From positions 1 through 11,778 of the forward strand of contig JAGHSL010000228.1 of the NCBI GenBank assembly GCA_018065885.1: a DNA stretch of 11,778 nucleotides, given 5' to 3'. The position numbers were made by a program, and so were the translations under genes. This document shows, in pieces, positions 6,210-11,778 of this stretch; position 1 is the first letter of the stretch, and each line of letters starts with the position of its first letter. Source of the DNA: Candidatus Limimorpha equi. GTDB lineage: Bacteria > Bacteroidota > Bacteroidia > Bacteroidales > F082. The notes below the pieces were generated by a model. That model was not told the DNA's origin, did no database searches, and was given only the letters and a program-made list of their open reading frames with translations.

Positions 6210-6437
6210 ATGAACAGGATATTTAAACGCAAAGCAAATTCGAATCCTAATTGGATTGACACAATAGAAATCATAGGAGAGTTTCCAACAGAAATCACAT
6301 TAGATTTCGATCCAATAAGTGACATCAACGGGAATAATATTAAATCATCTTATCGTGGGAGTTTGCTTCTTGACAAAAACATGGAAATCTTTTCAAGTGA
6401 ATTTTTGTATGCACACTATGATGAGACACCAAGATGA
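6210..6437 (+). CDS. Small hypothetical protein, 75 residues
   Basis: The ATG at 6210 lies 1 bp after the radical SAM stop, and the stop overlaps the next start as ATGA, so it is embedded in the operon by tight spacing. The protein starts with a basic stretch (MNRIFKRKAN), continues with a predicted beta-rich segment (WIDTIEIIGEFPTEITLDFD) and ends in ETPR. It has no cysteines and no signal peptide. A longer version from a TTG at 6183 would overlap the radical SAM gene and is less likely. I recognise no family; an accessory or precursor-binding role is only a guess from position. Confidence 0.62.
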   Translation: MNRIFKRKANSNPNWIDTIEIIGEFPTEITLDFDPISDINGNNIKSSYRGSLLLDKNMEIFSSEFLYAHYDETPR

Positions 6438-6574
6438 ACACTAAATCACAGTACACTGATAAATGCAAATTCATTCAATGCAAATATCAGAATTCAGTTC
6501 GATGTCCAAATAACATCGCTAGTTGTTTTCTTTTAAATGACGATAATAATGCAGAAGCCGAAAAGCTAAAATAG
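6434..6574 (+). CDS. Cys-rich small protein, 46 residues
   Basis: The start codon overlaps the previous stop (ATGA at 6434-6437), typical of translational coupling. The product contains four Cys at 11, 16, 24 and 31 (C-x4-C-x7-C-x6-C), within CKFIQCKYQNSVRCPNNIASC, and ends in AEAEKLK. The cysteines could bind a metal or Fe-S cluster, form disulfides, or be modification sites, which would make this a second peptide substrate. Its last eight codons plus the following bases form the 32-bp repeat shared with 4504-4535. It ends 29 bp before the candidate precursor gene. No family is recognised. Confidence 0.6.
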   Translation: MNTKSQYTDKCKFIQCKYQNSVRCPNNIASCFLLNDDNNAEAEKLK

Positions 6575-6582
6575 AGTAGGCG
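6551..6582 (+). repeat. Dispersed 32-bp repeat, copy 2
   Basis: This copy matches 4504-4535 at 28 of 32 positions. It spans the 3' end and stop of the gene at 6434 and reaches to about 20 bp before the candidate precursor start. Confidence 0.65.
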
Positions 6583-6603
6583 GTAATTAAAATTTTATAC
6601 AAA

Positions 6604-6729
6604 ATGAAAACTTACAAAAAAGTTGAATTGGTAGCAAAGAATGCTCCGAGCGGTTCTTATGTAGCTGGTTGCCCTACGAATGAATATGGGTATGGGCCGT
6701 ATTGCCGTAAGTGCGAAAGAACGCAGTAA
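6604..6729 (+). CDS. Candidate RiPP precursor peptide, 41 residues
   Basis: The peptide starts MKTYKKVELVAKNAPSGSY and continues with VAG and a Cys/Tyr-rich tail: C23, Y28, Y30, Y33, C34 and C37, with CRKC near the end. A basic-amphipathic leader followed by a short tail rich in Cys, Gly and aromatic residues is the usual layout of a radical-SAM-modified precursor. It lies 395 bp downstream of the radical SAM/SPASM gene on the same strand and is followed at once by a strong terminator, as expected for a peptide needed in excess over its enzyme. A cleavage point near VAG/C is possible but not shown, and no protease or ABC exporter is in the window. The exact modification cannot be read from sequence. 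The gene is too short for standard ORF cut-offs. Confidence 0.7.
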   Translation: MKTYKKVELVAKNAPSGSYVAGCPTNEYGYGPYCRKCERTQ

Positions 6730-6743
6730 GAACTATGTTTTTT

Positions 6744-6779
6744 GTTTCCCCACTGCTTTTGTGGTGGGGAAACTATTTT
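6744..6779 (+). terminator. Strong intrinsic terminator after the precursor gene
   Basis: GTTTCCCCAC (6744-6753) pairs perfectly with GTGGGGAAAC (6764-6773) around a 10-nt loop, and is followed by TATTTTT. It separates the precursor from the downstream small protein and amidohydrolase. With no clear TAnnTTTG before 6798, those genes probably depend on read-through. Confidence 0.85.
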
Positions 6780-6797
6780 TAATTAAACGCAAATCAA

Positions 6798-6983
6798 ATG
6801 AAAACACTTGTTTTACATACATTAGATGGTCGTGATATTGATGTGCCTATTACTATTGAATTTGACGGAAGTGAAAACGGACATACGGTAATTTGGTGGA
6901 AAGATGAAAAAGACTGCAAACATTCTGAGACCGTCAAAGAAAGTCCGAAAGAAATTAAAGGTTTAATTAATGGTAAATATTAG
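6798..6983 (+). CDS. Small hypothetical protein, 61 residues
   Basis: This is an acidic, soluble-looking protein. Its predicted beta-strand-rich N-terminal half contains VLHTLDGRDIDVPITIEF and VIWWKDEKDCKH; the C-terminal part is Lys/Glu-rich (ETVKESPKEIKG). It has one Cys, no signal peptide and no membrane segment. The stop lies 2 bp before the amidohydrolase start, so the two are probably translated from one message and may act together. It shares only MKT with the precursor, so it is not an obvious second copy. No family recognised. Confidence 0.6.
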   Translation: MKTLVLHTLDGRDIDVPITIEFDGSENGHTVIWWKDEKDCKHSETVKESPKEIKGLINGKY

Positions 6984-6985
6984 TT

Positions 6986-7735
6986 GTGTCGGTTTTCGAT
7001 TCTCACATCCATTTCGGTCAATTCTATGATATTTTCACAACGCCGAAAGAGTTGTTGGATTATTTAAATTCTGTCGGTGTTGCGGCTTTTGCCGCATCTT
7101 CCACATCTATCTGCGAAGGCGATTACGACAAGGTAATTACTGAAATGCAGGAACTTGTGGAGGCTGGCGGCTCGAAAATCTATCCCGTGCTTTGGGTCTT
7201 GCCGCAAATGCTTGAAGATGGCGGTTTGGAAAAGTTTATGGATAGCGGCATCAATTGGAAATGTGTTAAGATACATCCGCAATTGCATCCGACAAAATGG
7301 CTTGCCGATGAAAGATGTATCGTTAGTGTTTGTAGATTTGCTTCAACTTTACTGGTGCCATTGCTTATCCATACGGGTGAAATGTCAGGGTGTTATCCAA
7401 AGCAGTTCGAACATGTTATCAAACGCTTCCCAAATTTGGTCTTTATTCTGGCTCATGGAAGACCAATAGAACAAACCGTTTCGCTTATGAAAACCTATCA
7501 AAATGTTTGGACCGATACCGCTTTCATGCCAATAAACAATGTGGTCAGATTATGCGACGAGAAGCTGTCCGACAGAGTGCTGTGGGGAACTGATTACCCG
7601 ATTCCAAAGTTTTTCTTCAAGGATTTGGATATGAAAACATATTATCAGGATTTGCTGCTGGAATTGCATAATTCGGTCAGTGAATCAGATTATGAAAAGA
7701 TTACGAAAAACAATTTTCAAAAGTTGTTTAAATAA
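6986..7735 (+). CDS. Amidohydrolase-2 family metal-dependent hydrolase
   Basis: This 249-residue protein has the TIM-barrel metal-hydrolase signature throughout: H7-x-H9 in FDSHIHFG after the first strand, KIHPQ (95-99), H129 in LLIHTG, H157 in LAHGRP and D203 in WGTDYP. All the expected metal ligands are present, so it should be active. The family includes decarboxylases and hydrolases acting on small cyclic or aromatic substrates. A GTG start 2 bp after the upstream stop is preferred, because in this frame a TAA occurs 10 bp before it and no ATG intervenes. In this setting a role in removing or altering part of the modified peptide is possible but unproven; the substrate cannot be inferred. 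Confidence 0.8.
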   Translation: MSVFDSHIHFGQFYDIFTTPKELLDYLNSVGVAAFAASSTSICEGDYDKVITEMQELVEAGGSKIYPVLWVLPQMLEDGGLEKFMDSGINWKCVKIHPQLHPTKWLADERCIVSVCRFASTLLVPLLIHTGEMSGCYPKQFEHVIKRFPNLVFILAHGRPIEQTVSLMKTYQNVWTDTAFMPINNVVRLCDEKLSDRVLWGTDYPIPKFFFKDLDMKTYYQDLLLELHNSVSESDYEKITKNNFQKLFK

Positions 7736-7750
7736 CTAATTTACAGTATT

Positions 7751-7945
7751 ATGGAAGGTTGTGCATTAATATTCATGGTGCTCGTTTGCATCTTGGTCTT
7801 TGTAATCGGAATAGTGGGCGGAACCATTGCGGGCATATTCGCATGCATCGGCGAACTGTTTCAAGGTGCCGGCATTTGGGGCATTATCACCGTGGCAGGC
7901 ATAATCCTGTTTGTCGTTGCCATTATTGCAATCATTAATAGTTAA
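7751..7945 (+). CDS. Small membrane protein, 64 residues
   Basis: The product has two hydrophobic helices, about residues 5-32 and 42-62, the first rich in Val, Ile and Gly and ending in GTIAGIFACIG, with a short linker (ELFQGAGIWG). It lacks a lipobox and a cleavable signal. It follows the amidohydrolase by 15 bp and precedes the next small gene by 19 bp, suggesting co-transcription. No family recognised. Confidence 0.62.
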   Translation: MEGCALIFMVLVCILVFVIGIVGGTIAGIFACIGELFQGAGIWGIITVAGIILFVVAIIAIINS

Positions 7946-7964
7946 AACTGAAAAACAATACGTT

Positions 7965-8198
7965 ATGTCAAGATTATTGGAAGATTTGATTTGCGGTGCC
8001 TTGGGTTATGGGCTGGGAAAACGCAATGCGCTTCAGCAGGAGCCGCGTGAAAGCGAAGAGGAAATTATCACAAGGTTCTTGAAAAGTTGCGATATTGATG
8101 ACATTATTAAAATATGGATGGAAGCGAACGACGTCCCGGAAAACGATTGGTACACCGCAACGTGTTTGCGCACGAAAGCAGATTATATGCGTTATTAA
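7965..8198 (+). CDS. Small hypothetical protein, 77 residues
   Basis: The ATG at 7965 is chosen because an in-frame start further upstream (about 7911) would overlap the preceding gene. The N-terminus MSRLLEDLICGALGYGLGKR is glycine-rich and weakly hydrophobic, perhaps a short membrane or oligomerisation segment. The rest is acidic and helical (ESEEEIITRFLKSC, IIKIWMEANDVPE). It lies 51 bp upstream of the Sel1-repeat gene. Function unknown. Confidence 0.62.
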   Translation: MSRLLEDLICGALGYGLGKRNALQQEPRESEEEIITRFLKSCDIDDIIKIWMEANDVPENDWYTATCLRTKADYMRY

Positions 8199-8249
8199 AA
8201 CCGTTTTCCCGTATAAGTTTTCACTGAAAAACGACAGACACATTTTATC

Positions 8250-9008
8250 ATGTCAGACCAAGACGACGAATTTCAAGAAGAATACACCGAAGAGGAATGG
8301 GCCATCATAGATAAGCAGATTTTTGAAGGCTGCCTTGAAGGGGCGGAAGAAGGCGATGCAAAATCCCAGTATGAATTGGGATGTCTATATTCCGATGGGG
8401 AGATTGTGAAGCGCAGTTATATCAATGCGATGATGTGGATGAAACGCGCCGCGCGTCAAGGTTATCTTCCTGCCTTGGAATATCTGGGGCGTTATTTTAG
8501 TCACTTGTGTAATCAGCGTCAAAAATATGCCCGTGCAAGGATTTGGCTTAAACGAGCGGCAAAACAAGGCAGCCTTGAAGCACTCTGCGGCTTGGCTTGC
8601 CTGTATCTTTTCGGTCACGGGGTGGCCGTGGACGAGGCTAAGGCCGTGGCCTTGCTCAAGGAAGCGGCTCAAAAAGACTGGCCTGACGCACAGGTCATGC
8701 TCGGCTGGTGTTACGAACATGGTCGTGGCATAAGGAAAAACAAGACAAAGGCCTACGCTTGGTATGATAAGGCGGTGGAAGCCGGATATGCTGAATATAA
8801 GCACACATCTTTTTGGAATGGTGAAGATGCCGATTCCGACTTCCACTTGTATAATCCTCATTTGCCGGATAACGAAAAGAAACATCACGAAAATGATGAG
8901 CGAAAACGGGATGTTGACAGTCTGAAGAATCCGTGGCCAACAGTAATGGTAATGGAAAAGTGCGGCTATAGTTTTTGGCTTATGGAAGAAGTGTTCCCTC
9001 AAATTTGA
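8250..9008 (+). CDS. Sel1-like repeat (TPR-like) protein
   Basis: This 252-residue protein has about four consecutive Sel1-like repeats between residues 28 and 180, each with the Ala/Gly pattern of the family: QYELGCLYSDG then AMMWMKRAARQG; ARIWLKRAAKQG; ACLYLFGHGVAVDEAKAVALLKEAA (read as two helices); and MLGWCYEHGRGIRKNKTKA then WYDKAVEAGY. Sel1 repeats form alpha-solenoid scaffolds that bind other proteins. The first 27 residues are very acidic, and residues 181-252 form a non-repeat tail rich in His, Asp and Lys. There is no signal peptide, so it is probably cytoplasmic. It is in the same orientation as the preceding small genes and could be co-transcribed. The partner is unknown. Confidence 0.85.
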   Translation: MSDQDDEFQEEYTEEEWAIIDKQIFEGCLEGAEEGDAKSQYELGCLYSDGEIVKRSYINAMMWMKRAARQGYLPALEYLGRYFSHLCNQRQKYARARIWLKRAAKQGSLEALCGLACLYLFGHGVAVDEAKAVALLKEAAQKDWPDAQVMLGWCYEHGRGIRKNKTKAYAWYDKAVEAGYAEYKHTSFWNGEDADSDFHLYNPHLPDNEKKHHENDERKRDVDSLKNPWPTVMVMEKCGYSFWLMEEVFPQI

Positions 9009-9161
9009 ATCACAAATACTGCAAAGGACAATGAACGAAGGCAGCGTATTTCTGCAACCCACATAAAAGGCCACATTCGTCTAACAAATGCAGGTATCCA
9101 GCTAATGTTGTGACATTTCCCGTCTCTAACAACTGCGCAACAATTTTTTGTAAGTGAAAGC

Positions 9162-9227
9162 AAATGTTTAAAGCATTGGATAAAAATGTTTAGAACATTG
9201 TGTAAAAATGTTTAATGCGCAGCAAAA
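9162..9227. repeat. 22-bp tandem repeat, about 2.5 units
   Basis: AAATGTTTA begins at 9162, 9184 and 9206, exactly 22 bp apart. Units 1 and 2 also share the second half (CATTG then TAA); unit 3 diverges after AAATGTTTA. In units 1 and 2 AATGTTT faces CATT as an imperfect inverted repeat, as in an operator. Twenty-two bp is about two helical turns. The block ends about 86 bp upstream of the -7 element at 9314. Confidence 0.65.
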
Positions 9228-9313
9228 GTATATATTTTTCTTGCATGAAAGGCTTTCCCCTGCAAAAAACATAATAATATTGAAAGGTTTTCGTCCAAAA
9301 CCAAGTTATTTTA

Positions 9314-9321
9314 TAACTTTG
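9314..9321 (+). promoter_or_regulatory. Promoter -7 element of the AAA-ATPase gene
   Basis: TAACTTTG matches TAnnTTTG and lies 28 bp before the ATG at 9350. No convincing -33 TTG at the right distance. Confidence 0.55.
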
Positions 9322-9349
9322 CATTTCAAACGACTAAACCGACACGGAT

Positions 9350-10903
9350 ATGGGACAGAAACTGCCGATTGGCATACAGAGTTTTGAAGACTTGAGAAAC
9401 AAGGGATTCAAGTATGTGGATAAAAGTGCCATTTTATACAAATTGGTAACAGAAGGCAAGTATTTCTTTCTGTCGCGTCCGCGCCGTTTCGGGAAAAGTC
9501 TGTTCCTCAATACTTTGGAATCGTATTTCTTGGGAAAACGCGAACTGTTCGACGGTCTCGCCATTGCGGAGTTAGAACACGATTGGACTGAATATCCCGT
9601 GCTGCATCTGGACTTGAATACGGAAAAGTATGACGGCCCCATAGTTCTTCATAACAAGTTAAACACAAGCCTTAGCCGCTGGGAATCTCTTTATGGCAGC
9701 GATGAACACGAAAAGTCACTTGCGACAAGGTTTGAGGGCATCATCCGACGTGCTTACGAAAAGACAGGCCGTCAGGTGGTGATACTGGTGGATGAATACG
9801 ACAAGCCATTGCTTCAGGCCATCGGAAATCCTGAACTTCAAGAAGCCTACCGCGCCACTTTGAAAGGCTTCTACGGAGCTTTGAAGTCGATGGATGGATG
9901 CATTAGGTTTGCCTTTCTCACCGGCGTGACAAAATTCGGAAAGGTGAGTGTTTTCAGCGACTTGAACAATTTGCGCGACATTTCGATGGATGCTGCGTAC
10001 CACGATATTTGCGGCATTACGGAAGCAGAGCTTAGTGAAAATTTCCAAGTGGAAATCTCGGAACTTGCATCAAAGTTAGACAAGACCGTTGAGGAGACCT
10101 ACAGCGAACTTCGGGAGAATTATGACGGCTACCATTTTCACTATAGAGACCTGCCTGGGATATATAATCCTTTCAGCCTGCTCAATGCTTTCGCCAAAGG
10201 TGAAATCGGTGCCTATTGGTTTGAGACTGGTACGCCAACCTATCTTGTTGAATTGCTGAAAATTCACCAATATAACCTTTCCAGTATCGAGAACGAGGAA
10301 GTTGTGAGCGATGTGCTGAACAGTGTCGACATTGCTTCGACTAACCCTTTGCCCGTCATATACCAAAGTGGCTACCTGACCATTAAAGGCTATGACAAAG
10401 AGTTTGGTCTCTACAAACTTGGCTTTCCGAACAGGGAAGTGCGTGAGGGCTTTGTACGTTTCCTCATTCCAAGCTATACCAATGTGGACGAGGTCGGCTC
10501 TGGCTTTGAAATCAGCCGTTTCGTGCGCTCGTTGCGCGAGGGTGACATCGAAGGTTTCATGGAACGCCTACAATCCTTTTTGAGTGCCTGTCCCTACGAA
10601 CTTGAACCCGAACAAGAGCGCCATTTCCAAAGCGTGATGTACATTCTCACAGCCTTGTGCGGCTATTATGTTGAAATAGAAAGCCATACCAACAAAGGCC
10701 GCATGGACATGACGGTTAAAACAAAGAATTATATCTACATCTTTGAATTCAAGTTCAACAAGTCGGCGGAAGAAGCCTTACAGCAAATCAATGAAAAAGG
10801 ATATGCCGAGCGTTTTCTGACTGATGGTCGCAACATCATTAAAGTCGGTGTAAATTACAGCACTGTTTGTCGGAATATTGACAAATGGATTGTGGAAGCA
10901 TAG
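9350..10903 (+). CDS. AAA-ATPase/PD-(D/E)XK nuclease-like protein
   Basis: This 517-residue protein combines the AAA-ATPase-like domain (about residues 5-240) with a C-terminal PD-(D/E)XK nuclease-like domain (about 425-515), an architecture widely duplicated in Bacteroidales. The Walker A region RPRRFGKS (43-50) keeps the GKS but lacks the first glycine, which is usual in this family. Walker B is VVILVDEYDKP (143-153), with Asp148 and Glu149. A likely sensor is TGVTKFGK (191-198). In the nuclease part, GRMDM gives Asp453 and IFEFK gives Glu466-x-Lys468, so the catalytic triad looks intact. The role is unestablished for the family; defence or mobile-element functions have been suggested, and nothing mobile is visible beside it here. 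It is monocistronic, with its own promoter. Confidence 0.9.
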   Translation: MGQKLPIGIQSFEDLRNKGFKYVDKSAILYKLVTEGKYFFLSRPRRFGKSLFLNTLESYFLGKRELFDGLAIAELEHDWTEYPVLHLDLNTEKYDGPIVLHNKLNTSLSRWESLYGSDEHEKSLATRFEGIIRRAYEKTGRQVVILVDEYDKPLLQAIGNPELQEAYRATLKGFYGALKSMDGCIRFAFLTGVTKFGKVSVFSDLNNLRDISMDAAYHDICGITEAELSENFQVEISELASKLDKTVEETYSELRENYDGYHFHYRDLPGIYNPFSLLNAFAKGEIGAYWFETGTPTYLVELLKIHQYNLSSIENEEVVSDVLNSVDIASTNPLPVIYQSGYLTIKGYDKEFGLYKLGFPNREVREGFVRFLIPSYTNVDEVGSGFEISRFVRSLREGDIEGFMERLQSFLSACPYELEPEQERHFQSVMYILTALCGYYVEIESHTNKGRMDMTVKTKNYIYIFEFKFNKSAEEALQQINEKGYAERFLTDGRNIIKVGVNYSTVCRNIDKWIVEA

Positions 10904-10966
10904 CTAAATTTTTCTGTTTTTGAAATAAAAGCGGAGAAATTACGTTACGCATACGATAAAAAAGTA

Positions 10967-10974
10967 TAATTTTG
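10967..10974 (+). promoter_or_regulatory. Promoter -7 element of bamD
   Basis: TAATTTTG matches TAnnTTTG. Only 5 bases separate it from the ATG at 10980, so the message would be leaderless or nearly so. Confidence 0.6.
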
Positions 10975-10979
10975 CAGCC

Positions 10980-11778
10980 ATGTTGAAAAATAGACTCCTG
11001 ATATTGTTTTTTTTGTGCGCCATCATTTGCACATCCTGCAATCAGTTCACCCGAATCATTAAAAGCACGGACAGTGAAATGAAATACGAGATGGCAAAGG
11101 ATTTCTACGACAGGCAAGATTACAACCGGGCACTTCAACTTTTCGACCTGCTGCAGGCCTCGTTCCGCAACACTCCCAAAGGAGAAGACATCACCTTCCT
11201 CACCGCGCAATGCTACTATAAACAAGACGATTACGAAATTGCATCCTATTATTACAATAAATTTGTGCAAACCTACCCGTTTTCTGTTGATGCCGAAAAA
11301 GCCGCTTACATGAGTGCCTATTGCAGCTATCTGCTTTCGCCTGTTGCAAGTCTTGACCAGACCAATACCCACACGGCAATTAAGCAATTGAAATCATTCA
11401 CCGAGAGATACCCAGAAAGCGACAGCCTCGACCGCGCCAAGCAGCTGTTGGAAAGCCTCAACGATAAATTAGAGGAAAAAGACTACAACATGTGCCAGCT
11501 TTTCTATAAAATGGAAAGTTACAACGCTGCCATCACCTCGTTTGAAAACCTCCTGAAAAAATATCCGAACACGAAACACCGCGAGGAAATACTGTTCGAC
11601 ATGACCAAGACCTATTTCGATTATGCAGAAAACAGCGTCGCCGAAAAACAGCGCGAGCGTTACGAAGCCTGCATCGAAAGGTACAACACGCTTTCGTACC
11701 TTTATCCAGAAAGCAAGTATCTCAAGCAGTTGGAAGGTGTTTCACAAAAAGCAAGAAAGAAATTAGAAAACATACAAT
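10980..11778 (+). CDS. bamD: BamD outer membrane assembly lipoprotein, 3' end outside the window
   Basis: 266 codons are visible and the frame is still open at the end. The N-terminus is a lipoprotein signal: basic MLKNR, a hydrophobic stretch LLILFFLCAII, then a lipobox-like ICTSC with Cys20 as the lipidation site. The mature part is a run of TPR-like helices with YEMAKDFYDRQDYNRALQLF, AQCYYKQDDYEIASYYYNKF and the family phrases YPFSVDAEKAAYMSAYCSY and RYPESDSLDRA, characteristic of BamD (YfiO). BamD binds BamA at the periplasmic face of the outer membrane and takes part in inserting beta-barrel proteins. Bacteroidota BamD proteins are about this length, so only a few residues are likely missing. 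The start is fixed by the promoter element just upstream. Confidence 0.92.
   Translation, partial: MLKNRLLILFFLCAIICTSCNQFTRIIKSTDSEMKYEMAKDFYDRQDYNRALQLFDLLQASFRNTPKGEDITFLTAQCYYKQDDYEIASYYYNKFVQTYPFSVDAEKAAYMSAYCSYLLSPVASLDQTNTHTAIKQLKSFTERYPESDSLDRAKQLLESLNDKLEEKDYNMCQLFYKMESYNAAITSFENLLKKYPNTKHREEILFDMTKTYFDYAENSVAEKQRERYEACIERYNTLSYLYPESKYLKQLEGVSQKARKKLENIQ

Larger units (their letters stand above)
9009..9349. other. 341-bp intergenic region
   Basis: No credible gene was found on either strand. It contains a 22-bp tandem repeat (9162-9227) and the promoter of the downstream ATPase gene (9314-9321); bases 9009-9160 show nothing I can interpret, and no clear terminator for the Sel1 gene. 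Confidence 0.6.

Noticed and set aside
6604..6729. Classical double-glycine leader peptide
   Set aside because: The junction reads VAG then Cys, with no GG and no C39-peptidase or ABC exporter gene in the window, so the cleavage site is left open.
7911..7964. Upstream in-frame start for the 77-residue protein
   Set aside because: It would overlap the preceding membrane-protein gene; ATG 7965 lies cleanly after its stop.
8385..9074. 229-codon minus-strand frame opposite the Sel1-repeat gene
   Set aside because: The plus strand carries regular Sel1 repeats over the same interval; the antisense product shows no recognisable feature.
9162..9227. CRISPR array
   Set aside because: The repeats are contiguous with no unique spacers of typical length, the third unit is partial and no cas gene is nearby.

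Overview
The window looks like chromosomal DNA of a member of the Bacteroidota, most likely Bacteroidales. The evidence is a protein ending in a type IX secretion (Por) sorting domain, a BamD lipoprotein, an AAA-ATPase/PD-(D/E)XK gene of a kind expanded in this phylum, an absence of clear Shine-Dalgarno sequences, and repeated matches to the Bacteroidota -7 promoter element TAnnTTTG. No rRNA, tRNA, CRISPR array, integrase or transposase was seen.

Layout. Bases 1-1116 hold the 3' part of a secreted multidomain protein, probably an M14-type zinc carboxypeptidase, with regulatory-like, PKD, CUB and sorting domains. A 201-residue protein with a probable DNA-binding N-terminus follows on the minus strand (1146-1751). 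Its 222-bp divergent spacer to a transmembrane Hanks-type kinase (1974-3308) contains a promoter with three 10-bp-phased GTACC repeats and two heptanucleotide tandem arrays. Next is a two-gene HEPN/MNT module (3395-4156), a probable type VII toxin-antitoxin pair.

The most interesting part is 4157-7735. A leader region carries a second GTACC-repeat promoter, a near-consensus promoter and a candidate structured RNA (GNRA-capped hairpin, two further stems, alternative pairings, terminator). It is followed by a same-strand run of genes: a 47-residue membrane peptide, a radical SAM/SPASM enzyme with an N-terminal extension, two small proteins (75 residues, then 46 residues and Cys-rich), a 41-residue Cys-rich candidate RiPP precursor with a strong terminator behind it, a 61-residue small protein and an amidohydrolase-2 family enzyme. 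I read this as an uncharacterised ribosomally made, radical-SAM-modified peptide pathway. A 32-bp sequence occurs both upstream of the membrane peptide and upstream of the precursor, which suggests an internal duplication.

Downstream on the same strand are two small proteins (7751-8198) and a Sel1-repeat protein (8250-9008). A 341-bp intergenic region with a 22-bp tandem repeat and a promoter follows, then an AAA-ATPase/PD-(D/E)XK protein (9350-10903). The window ends inside bamD, at or very near its 3' end. All functions are read from sequence motifs alone; the RNA and the peptide pathway are inferences.
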